From positions 25,052,501 to 25,116,500 of the forward strand of contig NC_091093.1 of assembly GCF_024713975.1 (NCBI RefSeq): a stretch of 64,000 nt of DNA. The letters are read 5' to 3'. Below the pieces are notes generated by a model that worked only from the letters and a program-made list of their open reading frames with translations, did no database searches and had not been told where the DNA came from. Below, piece by piece: positions 1 through 12,900 of the stretch (its first letter is position 1; each line of letters starts with the position of its first letter). Made by a program: the position numbers and the translations under genes. This DNA comes from Paralichthys olivaceus. Its lineage: Eukaryota; Chordata; Actinopteri; Pleuronectiformes; Paralichthyidae.

Positions 1-1357
1 AATCTATGTGTTTTCACATGAGTCAGAGAAGAGCAGCACATTCTCAGAATGAAGAGGAGCTCAGGAAGGTTTCCATAGTTTGAAAAACTAATCCGTCATC
101 TCATCTATTATCAAAGAGTTGCTGATCACTAGAGATATTGTCCAACTTCGTCCTGTGTTCTAAAATGTGGATATTAATTATCTTTTTGAAAACACTAAAC
201 ATGTTGACAAATCTAAACAACAGATTTTTATGCAACCACCACTGACAGCAGAACGTGTCTGCGTGCAGGATTAAGAGCTTGCAGGATTATCCAGGTTGCA
301 CAGAAGCATGCAGCTCTTTTGGGAATGAGCAGTTACACAACATGACAGCAGCAAACCTGACTGACAGGTGAGTAGTAAACAAAACAACAGAACGTGTGTA
401 AACAACATGGCAGCAGGAAAACAGAACCCTCCTTCTGTAAAAACACTTCAAACAGTTCAAACTGATTTTTCTGGGTTATTTTAAGTGCGTCTGGTGAGCT
501 GCATATTTCTTTCTTGAACTATAAAGTTTGCTGAGCGGACAGGTGGTTCATGTTGGCTCCAACAAGACCACATATGGTGTTAGTCTCCTCACCATTTGCA
601 CCACCTCTTCAAGTATAACAACACGTAACAATATCACCTGGAAATACAACTTCAACTGATCTATCATTAACAGAACAAATGTCCAGAAATGTAAATATAT
701 TTCACAAACTGCTCTGTTCAGTGGGTGGTGCATAGAAGAAACTATAGGCTCTTGTTTACTACTGCAAGTAACCTGACACAACTCTGTAATGACAGAGTCT
801 CACGTGTAATACCAGGCTAGCCTCACATTTAATCACCCGGTTTAACATAACAGTAATACACTGGCATCTTAGGATGTATGCTAGGTTGTACAAATGACAT
901 ATTAACTGCATGGGCTCAGGAAAAACTGCACGTTAATGACTGAATCCTGCATGTTGAAAATATCAATTGGTGAGTGGAAAATGTTCAAATTCTTTATTAT
1001 TATTATTAAGGATGGGCGGTACAACAACATCAGTAATTATTGCAATATAACTTCCATTACTCGTAATAAAACAAAGGTTCATTCCATATCACTGTAATGC
1101 TCATTCATTGTGCAGGAGCAGAGAGGAGGTACAACACATAATTCATCTACCTCAGATTTGTGTTTGTGTCTATCTGTCCATAGAGAAGTTTCAAACCACA
1201 GTTTCACTCAGAAGCTGATTCATTGTTTATTTGTGACATAGTTTTTGACCATTTAGCGCAAGTCAGTAGTTTGAATGAGCAACATGTTGAACTCAATCTT
1301 TAAAACCTCCACATTCCCCATCACTGACCCTGACACACACACACACACACGCACACG

Positions 1358-1412
<55 letters not shown>

Positions 1413-1595
1413 CTGCAGCCCTGTACACTGGTTTTAATAACTTTACACTGGAGCAACATCATAAAATGACAGGAGGTGGAAACAGATCACAGGAGGCAGA
1501 GTTCAGGGGAAACAGAAGAGTGGGAGAGGCGTGTTGAGATGAAGCTACAACGACACGAGCAGACAAACAGACAAAGAGTTGAGAAACAGACTCAC
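1..1595. other. Non-coding sequence left of the mfge8-type exon
   Basis: If the minus-strand exon at 1596-1671 is exon 1 of a gene running leftwards, this stretch is the start of its intron 1. I looked on the minus strand for an EGF-like or discoidin (F5/8C) exon and saw none. The stretch is AT-rich unique-looking sequence plus a CA microsatellite at 1332-1411. Confidence 0.5.
1332..1411. repeat. (CA)n microsatellite, about 80 bp
   Basis: An almost uninterrupted CA run with a few CG steps in its first third (GCACACGCACGCAC). It lies about 190 bp downstream of the putative mfge8 exon-1 donor on the minus strand. The apparent reading frames through it are repeat artefacts. Confidence 0.95.
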
Positions 1596-1671
1596 CTCTG
1601 ACTGAACACAGGCAGACGAGGAGACAAGCTGCAGTGAGAATCACTGTGGACACACTTCCGGGACGCCTCAT
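1596..1671 (-). CDS. mfge8: Signal-peptide exon, probable mfge8 (lactadherin) exon 1, partial gene
   Basis: On the minus strand an ATG at 1671 opens 25 codons that read as a classical secretion signal: MRRPG, then a hydrophobic core (VILTAACLLVCLC) and a small-residue cleavage region (SVRG). The frame is cut by a good donor (CAGAG|GTGAGTC) at 1595/1594, leaving phase 1. MFGE8 begins with a short signal-peptide exon before its EGF-like exon. In human 15q26 MFGE8 lies next to ABHD2 in divergent orientation, exactly the arrangement here. The identification therefore rests on position, strand and exon type. The exon itself has no family-specific motif, and the EGF and discoidin exons must lie left of base 1. 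It could be another secreted protein. Confidence 0.55.
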
Positions 1672-1971
1672 CGCTGCTTGTTGACTTTGTCTGTCAAGAT
1701 GTGTTGATCTAGTGCTGCCTTAAAGTGCTGTGGGAAACCCCGGTGTTCAGGAGTTAGAGTGAAGGAGCGAGGGAGCTGCGATTTATCAAAACACCCAAGT
1801 TAAAGACCCGTGACGTCATGTGAGGGGCGGAGCCGAGGCAGAGCATCGGGAGACACGTTTCCCAGAATTGTTAATGTTTAATTCATGTTTTATTTCGCCT
1901 CCATGTTGTTCTGGTCACTTCTCTACTAACTATTCTTTATGTGTTTGTTTATGTATTGCACTGGATTAACT

Positions 1972-2385
1972 GTATCACATATTATTATTTTATATTTATA
2001 TTTACCTGCATATTTGTGACTGTACAACTAAGTTAGTAGAATAGAATAGAATGCCTTTAATGTCATCACACAATGAAGCATGGCGAAACTACAGCAGCTA
2101 CCACTGAAAGGTGCATTTAGTAAAAAAAAGTAATAAAATATAAGATAAGATGAGATAAAGTCAGATAATTACTTTTTTCTTTGAGTATAAGTGAGAAATC
2201 AAGATGTTCAGGTTATCATCATAGAAAACATGGACTTATTACATCATATATCGTTATCTTATATTTATATTTACTTGCATACATTTGACTATACTACTAA
2301 GTTAAGATGAGATAAAGCAAGATAATTACTTTTTGTCTGAGTTAAAGTCAGAAATCAAGATGTTCAGGTTATTATCACAGAAAGT
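1972..2385. repeat. Interrupted tandem duplication (~145-bp unit, two copies)
   Basis: Copy A is split into 1972-2036 and about 2143-2228. Copy B is 2242-2385. The two share TTATATTTATATTTAC, AACTAAGTTA, GAGATAAAG and AAATCAAGATGTTCAGGTTA in the same order with scattered differences. Copy A carries about 105 extra bases that begin AGAATAGAATGCCTTTAATG, so the insertion probably came after the duplication. Confidence 0.7.
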
Positions 2386-3617
2386 TTGAGAGGCTTGTAC
2401 AGGTTAAGTGTTGCCATGTCTGCTCAACAATTATTTGAGATAGTATTCAAACTTGTCACTAGTTATTTTGCTAATTGAGGTGTTCATTTGTGACAGCTCT
2501 ATAACAGTGGCCAGTTTCTGCATGGAGAGAAAATGTAACTGCCATGTAGCCTGTAGCGTTCACAGGGGCTCAACAACAAGTTTCATCCTGTGTTACTAAA
2601 TATCCTGTTAGGTGTGCCGGCTGCTGAATTAGCCACATGGAATAGAGACATCTTTTCCCACCAAACACCAAGTGAACATGATGAAAATTAAACATTTTAG
2701 TGAATTAGAAACACATTTAAATTCACACTGAAGAGAACATAGCAGCCATATTTTATTCACACGTTTAATTGGTGCGATCTGGATTCAGGCTGGATTATTT
2801 TTTCTTCTGTTTTCACGGAGCTCCTGGACAAAATGAAAATTTCACCATTTGTACATTATACATTACTAACACTCTGTCGCCATCAGCTGGATCCCACTGT
2901 AACTTCAACATGGGGTTAGTCAAAAACATTGAATTCTTCATTTTACAAAATGCAAATCAGTCTTTTTTTATCAGATGATCCATCCATGACGTCACTGCAT
3001 CATCAGGGGTTATTTAGTCAAATCTGGAAAAGGTCCTCCAGGACCTCAGGAGAAAGTATATGGCCAACAGGGGGCGTGCCAGCGGAACTCTATATGGAAT
3101 AGAGTTCCAGTATTATGTCTTTTAATTCAGTTCATGTTTTGTTGAAGATTCTTGTCACAGATAAGCTGGAGAGGAAAACACCAGCAATGGAAGTTTTATT
3201 TAGTCATTCAAGGACGACAAACTGTACTGGAGTTATGTAATACTATAACATATCCCATAGATGAAAATAGGGGAAATGTAGCCAATTTAAAAAACATGAT
3301 TTAGAGAATCTGACATGACAACTACATGGGTCAGTGTCTCTCTTTAGTTACAGGCCATTAAAAAATTAAAATGGGCCAACTCACTAGTTGAACAGGTCGG
3401 GCCTACACTGTAAATTGCAGAGTGTAATACCAAACTTTCTGTATTACCTAACTTTCTGCTTGCACAGTGCAAGGGAACCAGTGGAGTTCAAATGTTATGC
3501 AACAGGTTGGTTCCTGTCAAGTTCAGGAAGGATCTTGTCCAGCGTGCTTAAAAATATCGATTTATTCACAAAGGGAAAAAAAAAATAAGATTAAACTTAA
3601 AATCAAAAGAATATACC

Positions 3618-3910
3618 AGATTCAAGATTCAAGATGTTTATTGTCATGTACACAGCAGCTAAACACAGTTCACAGCATGTAATGAAATTCTTACTTTGTT
3701 TTTCAATCTCCCAGCATACAAATATTATAAAATAAAATAGTATTAAAAGAAATATAAGAAATATATAGAAATAGAAAAGTAATTCTTTACAAAATGTAAT
3801 AAAAAATGTACAAAAATGCAGAGTAGAGGTAGATATGTTTGTTTAAAGTGCAGAGTGTACAGATTATCGTGATGGTTATTGCACATTGATTAATTTCACA
3901 TATACTAATA
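3618..3910 (+). mobile_element. Non-LTR-retrotransposon-tail-like fragment
   Basis: The segment starts with tandem AGATTCA units (AGATTCAAGATTCAAGATG), continues TTTATTGTCATGTACAC and TAATGAAATTCTTAC, and passes into A-rich sequence with TAGAAATA repeats. Phrases of this type (TTCAAGATTCAAG..TTTATTGTCAT, then AATGAAATTCTTA) recur in many fish genomes at dispersed retro-elements. The family name is not certain, and no reverse-transcriptase frame is present, so this is a truncated or non-autonomous copy. Confidence 0.45.
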
Positions 3911-4069
3911 AACTAGAGAGAAGCTGTGGACGTATGTCAAATTATTATTTTTTAATAAGAAAAAATTCACATTGCACAGGACGTCAACAAAAACAAAACA
4001 AAAACAAAACAAATAAATAAAATGAAAATTTTCTGTGTTGTTGTTGTGGACGATGCTGCGTCACCGGCG

Positions 4070-4300
4070 GATTGACCAATGGGAGGCTCGCTCTACCTCC
4101 GTCGGGTCCATGTAGGAAGTGTACCGGAGAAGCTCGGAGCTGCAGCTGTTGTTCTCCTCGGCTCTGAACCGGAGGACGTCCCGATCTCCGCCGGACTCCA
4201 CGAATAAGATGCCACGAATATAAACTGAGCACTTTCCAGCAGCGAGGAGCGGATCTGAGTGTTTCCTTCCTGCCGGCTGAGGTGAGCGAGATTGGGATGT
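4070..4300 (+). promoter_or_regulatory. abhd2: abhd2 promoter / non-coding exon 1 region
   Basis: A local rise in GC and CpG content begins at about 4070, with a CCAAT box in ATTGACCAATGGG, followed by CpG-containing leader sequence. A consensus donor (GGCTGAG|GTGAGC) sits at 4281/4282, so 4281 is the likely last base of non-coding exon 1. No TATA box is evident, as is usual for a broadly expressed gene. The exact transcription start cannot be read from sequence. Confidence 0.55.
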
Positions 4301-5077
4301 TTGTGCGTGAACGCGTCGGTGCTCGGGAGATGATGCTGCCTCGTTATTAGATCATTAACGGAAGAACTCAAACCGTTCAGTTCATCAGAAATCAGGCGCA
4401 AGTAAAATGGAGGTCGTGAAGAAAAAGCCCGTGTAAAGGCTGCTGCTTTTCGTTTTACGGATTAAATACTGGGGCAAGTGCATTTTAACCGACCTCGTTA
4501 CCACATTATTTATATATTTATTCTGTTTTTTTTTTCTGGCCTTGTCAGAAAAAAAACAAAAACAAAACACGCACACGCATCATCTCCATTTTTAATCGTC
4601 CGTCAAAAACCCCATCTCCAGCAGCGTCGCTCAGCTAGCTAGCAGGGACAGAACAGTGTGTGCCCGGGGCTGCACACGCCTCTCCTCCCGCTGAGAGTCG
4701 TGACAAAGAAGGAGCACAAGATTATCAGCAGCTCCTCTTTTCTTTTTTTTTAATGGTTGTTGTTTTCGTTCGCTAACACACTGTGGCGTCCGGCCAACAC
4801 TCAGGTGTCCTCTGTGGGGTTTCGTTAGCCGTGCGGGAGACAGGTGTTAGCTGAGCGTTAGCTCGTTTAATGAAGCTAATGTTGTGCAGCTGAGGATATT
4901 TCTGGCTCCGTGTTGTGTTTCCAGCTGATGTTTCAACACTTGCTTCTGTAATGTTCGGTCTGGATCCACAGTGCACGCCGTGTTCTTTTTATTGTGGTCC
5001 GGGAACACGTGGACGGGGGAATTACTGTACATCTGCTCCTGCTGCTTAGTCATGTGCTGTAAGGGCTGTCTGGTTTT

Positions 5078-5360
5078 AAAGGGTCAGTGTGTAGAGTTTA
5101 GTGGTGAAGTTTCATGTTGCAGCTGAATGTCCCCCCCCCCCCTTCCAAACAGGAGAGAGGACCTGTGCTGACTTCAGTTGTTGTAAAAACTGGTGTTTAG
5201 TTTGGAGGAGAGAGAGGACGCACTTAAATATAAAGGGTTCATTCTAAGGTGATTCGTTCAATTTAGGTGAAACACACTCGTGGAAACATCACTAATATTA
5301 TGTTATATTTAATTTCTGCCAATAGATCCCTTTCACCTGAATCTTACACACTGAACCTTT
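5078..5360. mobile_element. MITE family A, copy 1
   Basis: Terminal inverted repeats of the form AAAGGnnCAGTGTGTA at the left and TTACACACTGAACCTTT at the right. Interior landmarks are GGTGAAGTTTCATGTTGCAG and a C14 run. It lies in leader intron 1 of abhd2. The other copies are at 35612, 45330, 47356 and 61025. There is no coding capacity. Confidence 0.8.
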
Positions 5361-6344
5361 AAGATAAACTGATTGTGTTGGTGATTTATTGTTTGTCTAT
5401 TACGACCTTTGACCACCAGTCCAACCAAACTGTTCATCTACATTGGCCTGAAGCTGGAAAAGGAAGCTTTTTTTAACTTGATAAATATTTTAAATGTAAT
5501 GATTTCTAAATGATCAAATTCCATTATCTGACCGACTCAACATCCCCCTTATGAAACCACGTTTTGTTTGGATGATTTGCACACACTCATAAACATCAGT
5601 CCCTTGAACACGCTAGATTTTAATAATCGAGATCCTTGAATTATTCTGAGAGGAATCAAGGAAAATGTTGAAAAACACCCTCATCTCACCATGTCAGAGT
5701 AAAAAAAAAAATCCTGGATCTGCAACAAAATATAATGGGTTCTTCCTCCACATCCTTCCACCCAGTGTGATGGCAATCTGTCCATTAGTAGATTTGTGTA
5801 AACGGCTTACTAACAAACAAACAAGAGGGGGGGGCACAACTTCAGTGCAAAATGAAAGCACAGTGGTGAAATCATGTTTCTGACAAGACACTGGAATAAC
5901 AAGTAGAACTGCAACAGTTACTTAAACGACAGAAAAAAAAGTTGAACTATTCTCATAATCATTTGTCATTCTTACAGTGAAGAAACCAAACGTTTTCTGG
6001 TTCCTGCTTCTCAAATGTGAGTTTGCTTATATCCAGACACCATGAGACATCTGAACATGTGACCTTGAGCTGTGGGAAATCGTGAAAGTCATTCCTCATA
6101 GACAATCTAACATTTTCTAAACAACATAGATACAATATAATATAAAATAAATGAAAATGGAAAAAAAAATTCTTTAACAGCCTGAGTAAAAACTCACTGA
6201 AGAGAAGTCACTGGTGTTGTGTCAGGGCCTTTATGCCAAGTATTCCCACAGTGTAAGGAAAATGTTTAAAAGGAGAAAAATGCTGAATTTCTTCATTCAA
6301 AGTGGCTCAAGTCATTGTTTGTGTCTTCTTTTTTTGTTCCGCAG

Positions 6345-6781
6345 GTTTGACCACAACACTGTGACTGCAGCCTTTTGGACCGCGTCGCAATAGGAAGCGA
6401 ACTTCCTCATACAATGTGAGGACATGCTTTTTTTTCAGCTTTGCATTTTGTTATTTTTAACAATACATAACACTGTCATGCATTATTAGTGAAATCCTGT
6501 AGCACAACTTCCCATTCCTGTGTCAGCAGGAGATTCTGTGGCCTCTGTACTCTTTACACTTCCTGTTTTTCTGTCTGAACAGCTGAGATTACTTTGTTTA
6601 ATTTATTCAAAGTAATGTCACCACTTCTGTTTTTTATATAGCAAGGTTTCCATCAGTACTGTGTTAGCTGTAGTGTAATTAAGGTCAGTGTATTAAATAC
6701 CGGATCCTTGCTGCTCTTCATCTGACTGAGTGACTCTCTCTGTATTCCCACAGATCTGTTGGCAATAGGAGGAATATTAAG
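6345..6781 (+). other. abhd2: Two additional 5' leader exons of abhd2
   Basis: Two candidate untranslated exons lie between exon 1 and the start-codon exon. The first is 6345-6415 (acceptor TTCCGCAG|GTTTGACC, donor ACAAT|GTGAGG). The second is 6754-6781 (acceptor CCCACAG|ATCTG, donor TTAAG|GTCAGT). Neither extends the ABHD2 frame. They are supported by splice signals only and may be alternatively used. Confidence 0.5.
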
Positions 6782-6919
6782 GTCAGTCAGATGTCATAAG
6801 ACATTTTTGTACTTTAAGTCATCTCTGAACTAACCAGAGTTAATCAAAAACTGAAGAAAACAATGTAAAGAAATCAAAATGAAGATGTGTGGTGTGTTGT
6901 TTTGTTTTTCAGAGCAATC

Positions 6920-9900
6920 ATGAGCACTCACGAGACGGACGTGCACACCATCTCTCCAGAGCTGCCAGCCATGTTTGACGGTATGAAGCTGGCAGCGGTG
7001 GCCACAGTGCTCTACGTCATCGTCCGCTGCTTGAACCTCAAAAGCCCGACTGCGCCCCCGGACCTCACCTACCAGGACACGCCCCTCAACCGCTTCCTTC
7101 TTAAGTCCTGTTCTCAGCTGACCAAAGAGTGAGTTGCGATGTCAGCTTTTTGTCTGTCACTCCACTTGTTGCCATAGATATTGCGCTGCTGCACAGCCAT
7201 CTGGGGCTGCGGTGAAGGTAGCAGTTTGTCTGGCTGTGGTCCCATCTGTCATCAGTGTTCCTTAGTGTCTGGCTTTACTCAGTTCTAGCATTAATTAAAC
7301 ACAAGGCTTTATTTTGGGAGTTGATGATGCTACCCTCAGGGAAAGACTGATTATTCCGTGAATCTTTCATTTGAGTTTACATTGGTTTTTTTTGCTGTGT
7401 AACATAAACCAGGTTAACATCCTGTAATTTGAAGGAAAAACTCTTCCCCCCAGTGTGTGTGTGTAATACTCCAGTGGAACTGCGACTCTCTGCATGTCTT
7501 CATCACGAGTGTCTGTTTATAGAACCGATTGTTACTGAGCCCTGTGGCTTTCAGCTGTGGTGTCAGGGAATCATAAGGCCACACTGATGTTTACATTTGT
7601 GTCTGGCTTGTTACCATTCTTTCCTGAACCTTTTGCTTATAGAAATGTGTGGCCCTGGAACCGATAGGTGTTGTTGTTTCTGGCATTGGCACATCATCTG
7701 TGTTATTGAAAAGTCACGTTTGTAACGCATGATGAGACCGCGCTGTGTTGCATAACAGAGATCAATTACACAGTGGAAAGCATAAGAGGGGTGTTGTGAG
7801 GTTAACGGGCAACAACATTTTTGTTTGGGAACAGGCACACTGGGTAATGTAGAGGACGACAAAGAACAATTCAAATTCTTTTCTTGAGGTGCATCTTGTT
7901 CACTTCATCAGTCAGATTTTCTTTTCTTATACTTATTCAGCCTATTTTTTAATTGTAATTTTACCAAATGAAATAAGACAGTCACATATGTTCCTCAGCC
8001 AATTGAGAAGGACAGAGTTTAAAAACAAGATTCTTCAACTTGCTCTGAATTAAGTCCTTGATGTTCAAAGTGTGGTGTTGAATGGTGTCATAAGTGTGTG
8101 GGGGGGGTTGTGTAAGTAATTCTGGGAATCTGAAATGCCTTCATATTCTCGTCTACTTCACCTTTGTCTTAAATTTCACGTTTTATGGTGTTTCTTATGT
8201 GATCTTAGATGTAATGTGTTGGAGCCTGCAGAAATCACCATGTTAAAGAAGAAGCTGTTTGTGTTTTTAAGTTGTTAGATTTACTAACACTGAACTCAGC
8301 AAACCTGGAGATGTTTTTAATCCAAATGACGACAATGAGGTTATCCTCCTCCTGCAGTCATCAAGTCATAAACTGCCAGAGCACCTTCTGGAACTACATT
8401 ATCACTGGCAGGTGACAAGCAGTCTGCTGTGTGATTCACAATTCTCTTATGTAAGAGTGTATTTTCTAGGTGCAGTAATTGTCGGAGCCATGGGAAGAGA
8501 TGAGGAAACACTAGGTTGAAGGTCTTGTGTAACTGTCGATGTAATTGAACCCTTTGCTCTGCTGTCTCTGTGTTTTGATCTGTGTACTGTACACACCACT
8601 AGTGTCAGTCCGCAGATCTTCAGTATCTCATCTCATTACCTCCAACTCTTCACTTCAGTGTATGTAAGGCTAACAGGAAAGAATTCAGATAGGATGTTAT
8701 GTAATAGAAGGGAAGTGAGACAGGAACTTAATGTTTACAAATATGTAATTTCTCAACACTGTGAATAAGTTATATCTGTCTTTGTTAGAGCCTCTGTTTG
8801 TAGATGAGCTCTGGTTTGTCTCTAACAGAACCTGTGACTAAACCTTGAAACGTTTAAAAGTCTTGAGAACAAGCATATAGTTGTTTTGGCTGTTGACCCT
8901 TTTGCCATGATTTCAACGTTGCATTCATTTGGCTTTTGATAGTATGGGATAGTATCTGAAAGGGTTTTCCTGTAAACTTATTTGCAAGCTTTTTGTGTCT
9001 GTGAAAAAAAGATGGTGATTCACGATAACGTACAGCATAAGGCTCAACATTTCAAAGGGATATTACGTAATCCAAAGACTCGACTCCCACAGCTCACTCC
9101 TACATGAGCTTCGCTGGAATTCAAGTACACGTGCACGACTGAACCTAGTGAAACATCGCTAAAGGCTGATGTTAAACATTAATGTATGTTCAGAGGGTGG
9201 AGTGATATTCCAAAACCTGAACCAGAAATGTGACTTTGTTTGCAAAGACATTGTGTTGATTCTATTACACAGGCACTAACCTTGTACATAAATAAACTCA
9301 TGTTTCTAGATTAGATTTAATAGCACAGTCTATATTTGTGTTTTTCAGGTACATCCCTCCTCTATTGTGGGGTAAGAGTGGACACCTCCAGACAGCACTC
9401 TATGGTAAACTTGGTCGTGTGAGCTCCCCTAACCCCAGTGGAATCAGGAAGTACTTACCTATGCAGGATGGGGCCACTGCAACCTTTGACCTCTTTGAGT
9501 CACTGGGGGACCATCGAACAGGAGGTGAGGCTCTCTTAACCAACGTTTTTGCACTGATGGTTGTTGCTATTTGGACAACACTTCAGATTTGGTTGTTCCT
9601 GCTGGTTCTTTATTAAAGGGTCAGGGATAGAGGGAGTTGTATGTTGTAAATCCCTCTGAGACAAATTTTAGATTTTGCTTCATAGGAATAAACCTGATTT
9701 GAGATGACGTAATCTTACAAGAACAGCCATGTTCAGCTTTGGTTAGTTTTGCAAGGTTTTGTAGGTCAGCTGTGATAATGTATTTGACTCTTTCTTGAAC
9801 TGTCGATCTTTTAGACAAGATGCACCGTTTCAATCATGCGGCTCTTTGACGACAGTTAACAATCTATTCCTTTCTTCGGATCCCTCAGCTGAACCCTGAG

Positions 9901-12900
9901 TCCTCAGCTTTGGTCTCACACTCCTCTCAGAAAGCATAAGGCTCGCATGACATTTGATTTACGCCATTTAGTTCTGAATAAGTTGCAGTGCTTTGTCCTT
10001 ATGTGCTGTTTAGGAGGATTACATACTTTCCTTCTCTGTGCTATCATATCGCTCATTGGCAAGTATCTCTCCAATCTGTCTGTTTCACCAGATGACATCA
10101 CCATGGTGATATGCCCTGGTATTGGTAACCATAGTGAGAAGCATTACATCCGAACCTTTGTGGATCACGCCCAGAAGGATGGTTATCGCTGTGCTGTGCT
10201 GAACCACCTGGGAGCTCTTCCCAACATCGAGCTCACCTCTCCGCGAATGTTTACTTATGGTGAGAGCAAGGGGCTGACTCTAAAGTTAAAAAGGCCATAT
10301 GAGCTTGCCTAGAATTAAAGATGACATGGGATTTCAGACCTGAGCTTTTTTAAAAGGTCTAATAGAGATAAATAAATGTAACACTCTGGGTCAAAGGCAC
10401 CTTCAGCTGGAGCTGCTGAGCAGAGAGAAACGCTCCGTCCTACAGAAGTGTTGCTCTGTTTTGATTGGTAACTCTACTGTTTCTCTTACAGGGTGCACAT
10501 GGGAGTTTGCATCCATGGTCGGTTACATTAAGCGGACGTATCCTCAGACGCAGCTGATAATGGTTGGCTTCAGTCTGGGTGGAAACATTGTGTGTAAGTT
10601 CCTGGGCGAGAACAGGACCAACCAGGAGCGAGTGCTGTGTTGCGTCAGTGTCTCTCAGGGGTACAGTGCTCTCAGGTAGGTGGTTGTCTTCTCCTCTTTA
10701 TTAAATTTGCATTGTATCATCAAAGCCCCTTTGTAGTGCTGGCATTAAACACACACACTCTTCTAAATATACATTAAATATGGCATTATGTCACTAATCT
10801 ATTAACATTTTCTTTCATGTTATCCGTCTTTTTATTTGGTCTTGTTTCGTTTTGTGTTTTATTCTCATGGCTTTTGTAAAGCACTTTGTGAGTTTTATTA
10901 TTCTTTGCTACATTCTGTTCATGTTTTTATCTCGATAAATATCCCCTGTAATTTGTCATTTTGAAGAACTTTAGCCAAACAAAGCCATCAGCCTCAGACT
11001 TCCTAATCCAGTCATCCAGTGATTTGTATTCTATCCAAATACATTTTGTATGAGTATCTGGGCATAACGCAGTAAGGGTTAACCTGCATATTTAGTATAC
11101 ATAGTCACAATTCATCAAACCAGTGTATTACAACGTTGTTTTTAAACTACTTGTACATGTGGATGTCGTAGTGGATTCTCCACCCTGTGTTCAGTTGGAC
11201 TGAGCTGCGCCTCCTGTGTTTTGAATGCAGCCAGCGTCTCTTGGCAGAAATGATAGGCTGGGTCTGTGTAGGTTTGCGTGTTGGCACTAAGAGAAGGGTG
11301 TGTTGTAGAGACTGGCCTTTCATCACTTAGGATTTCTTTTCACCTTTTCATGAATTCCCCTTTCAAATCATTATCCAAACCTAAGCTGATGCTTCTGTCA
11401 GCATTCCTTCAGTTGTAGTCATGGTTTATTTCCACCATTGTGGATTAAAAAAACAAATGGTATAACAGAAATAACAGAAGTAAAATAATATGTTTCTAAT
11501 CATTATTTGTTGAATATCTTTAGCTGTTGTGTTGCTTCAGCCTGTCTCGTCAGTGAGCTGCATATTAATGCCTCAGACCATTGCTACTCTCCACCAGTGT
11601 GACCCTTTGTCCAGCGGATTACACAGGACATTGAGTGTGTTTGGAATGCAGACAGGCTGCGCAGAGCTAACCTCCTGTGTGTTTATCTGTGTCTCACAGG
11701 GCCCAGGAAACATTCCTACAGTGGGATCAGTTCAGACGCTTCTATAACTTTCTCATGGCCGACAACATGAAGAAAATCATTCTCTCACACAGGTATCACT
11801 GTCGCACATGAAGTACAAATTGTTTCTCTTTAGTATTTCATGTTGTAAAGTTCAACATGTTACACAGCTGTTTTCTAGTGTTTGGCAAAGACAGCGCTCC
11901 AGCTTCACATCACTATAACAGACAACATGGTTTGTTGATTCTCTAAATATTCAGTAAACCTCCACATTTAAAACTGTTAATACAGCAGAGATGTTTTCAG
12001 TGTATCCAGTTTGAGATTGTTTGCAAAGATATTGAGTTCAGGTTTATCTTGGCTGTGAGTTGCACTTACATTTTAGGGGCTGTATGAAAACTAAAGTTTA
12101 CACAGGTTGCACCATTTTAATTATTTTTGCTTTGCCTCTGTAGGGGACCTATTATGCTCATTTCCAGATCTTTTTATTTGTTCTTGAACTCCACTAGTAT
12201 CTCAACACTATTTACAGTTCAGAAATCCTTCTATATATCTCATACTGGCCGCTTGTGGTTCCTGCAGTTCATATGGCAATGTGCGTTCACAGAAGAAAAG
12301 CCTTGCTCCCTGTGGCTCACAGATATTTACTCTAACATTTGGCCTATTTTTTTAACCTGACCACATTTAATATGACAATTCAACATTGTGATATTATATT
12401 TACCTCTGAAAATAAGAAAAAGCATAATAGGTCCCCTAACTAATACTGTTATGTTGCTTTGAAATATGAGTTGTAGTATTTTTTTCTTAGTATAGGGAGG
12501 CCCAAAATAAAACAATAACTATGGTGGTTCCCAGTAATTCATACAGCCCCTGAAGACATTCACTCACAGTTGAGTTACTTATTATTTATTGTTTCTTATT
12601 GTTCTTGAATAATGTTTGTGTATGTTTTTATGTGTTTTATATATTACAGACACAGTCTGTTTGGAGGAAGCTCAGTTAAAGTGATAGATGCAGATCTTAG
12701 TCGGCTGTACACAGCGACTTCCCTCATGCAGATCGACGACAACATCATGAGGTATGTGAAGAGACACTTTGAGATTTCATCTAGTGAAAGTAGATTACAG
12801 ATCTGAGTTTAAAGATATCGTTATCTGTATTTTACTTACAGTAGTGTTGATGCATCAGTGTGGAGAATCTGAGATATTCTCCTTAACAGGTTTCTATCTC

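Larger units (their letters stand above)
1672..4085. other. Intergenic space between divergent mfge8-like exon and abhd2
   Basis: About 2.4 kb separate the two divergent genes. It holds a GC-richer stretch just upstream of the signal-peptide exon (about 1740-1860, TGACGTCATG at about 1810, a CRE-like site), an interrupted tandem duplication at 1972-2385, and a retrotransposon-tail-like segment at about 3618-3700 followed by A-rich low-complexity sequence. I see no coding exon. Confidence 0.6.

Noticed and set aside
1-1500. Search for mfge8 EGF or discoidin exons
   Set aside because: The minus-strand frames lack cysteine spacing of EGF modules or discoidin motifs.
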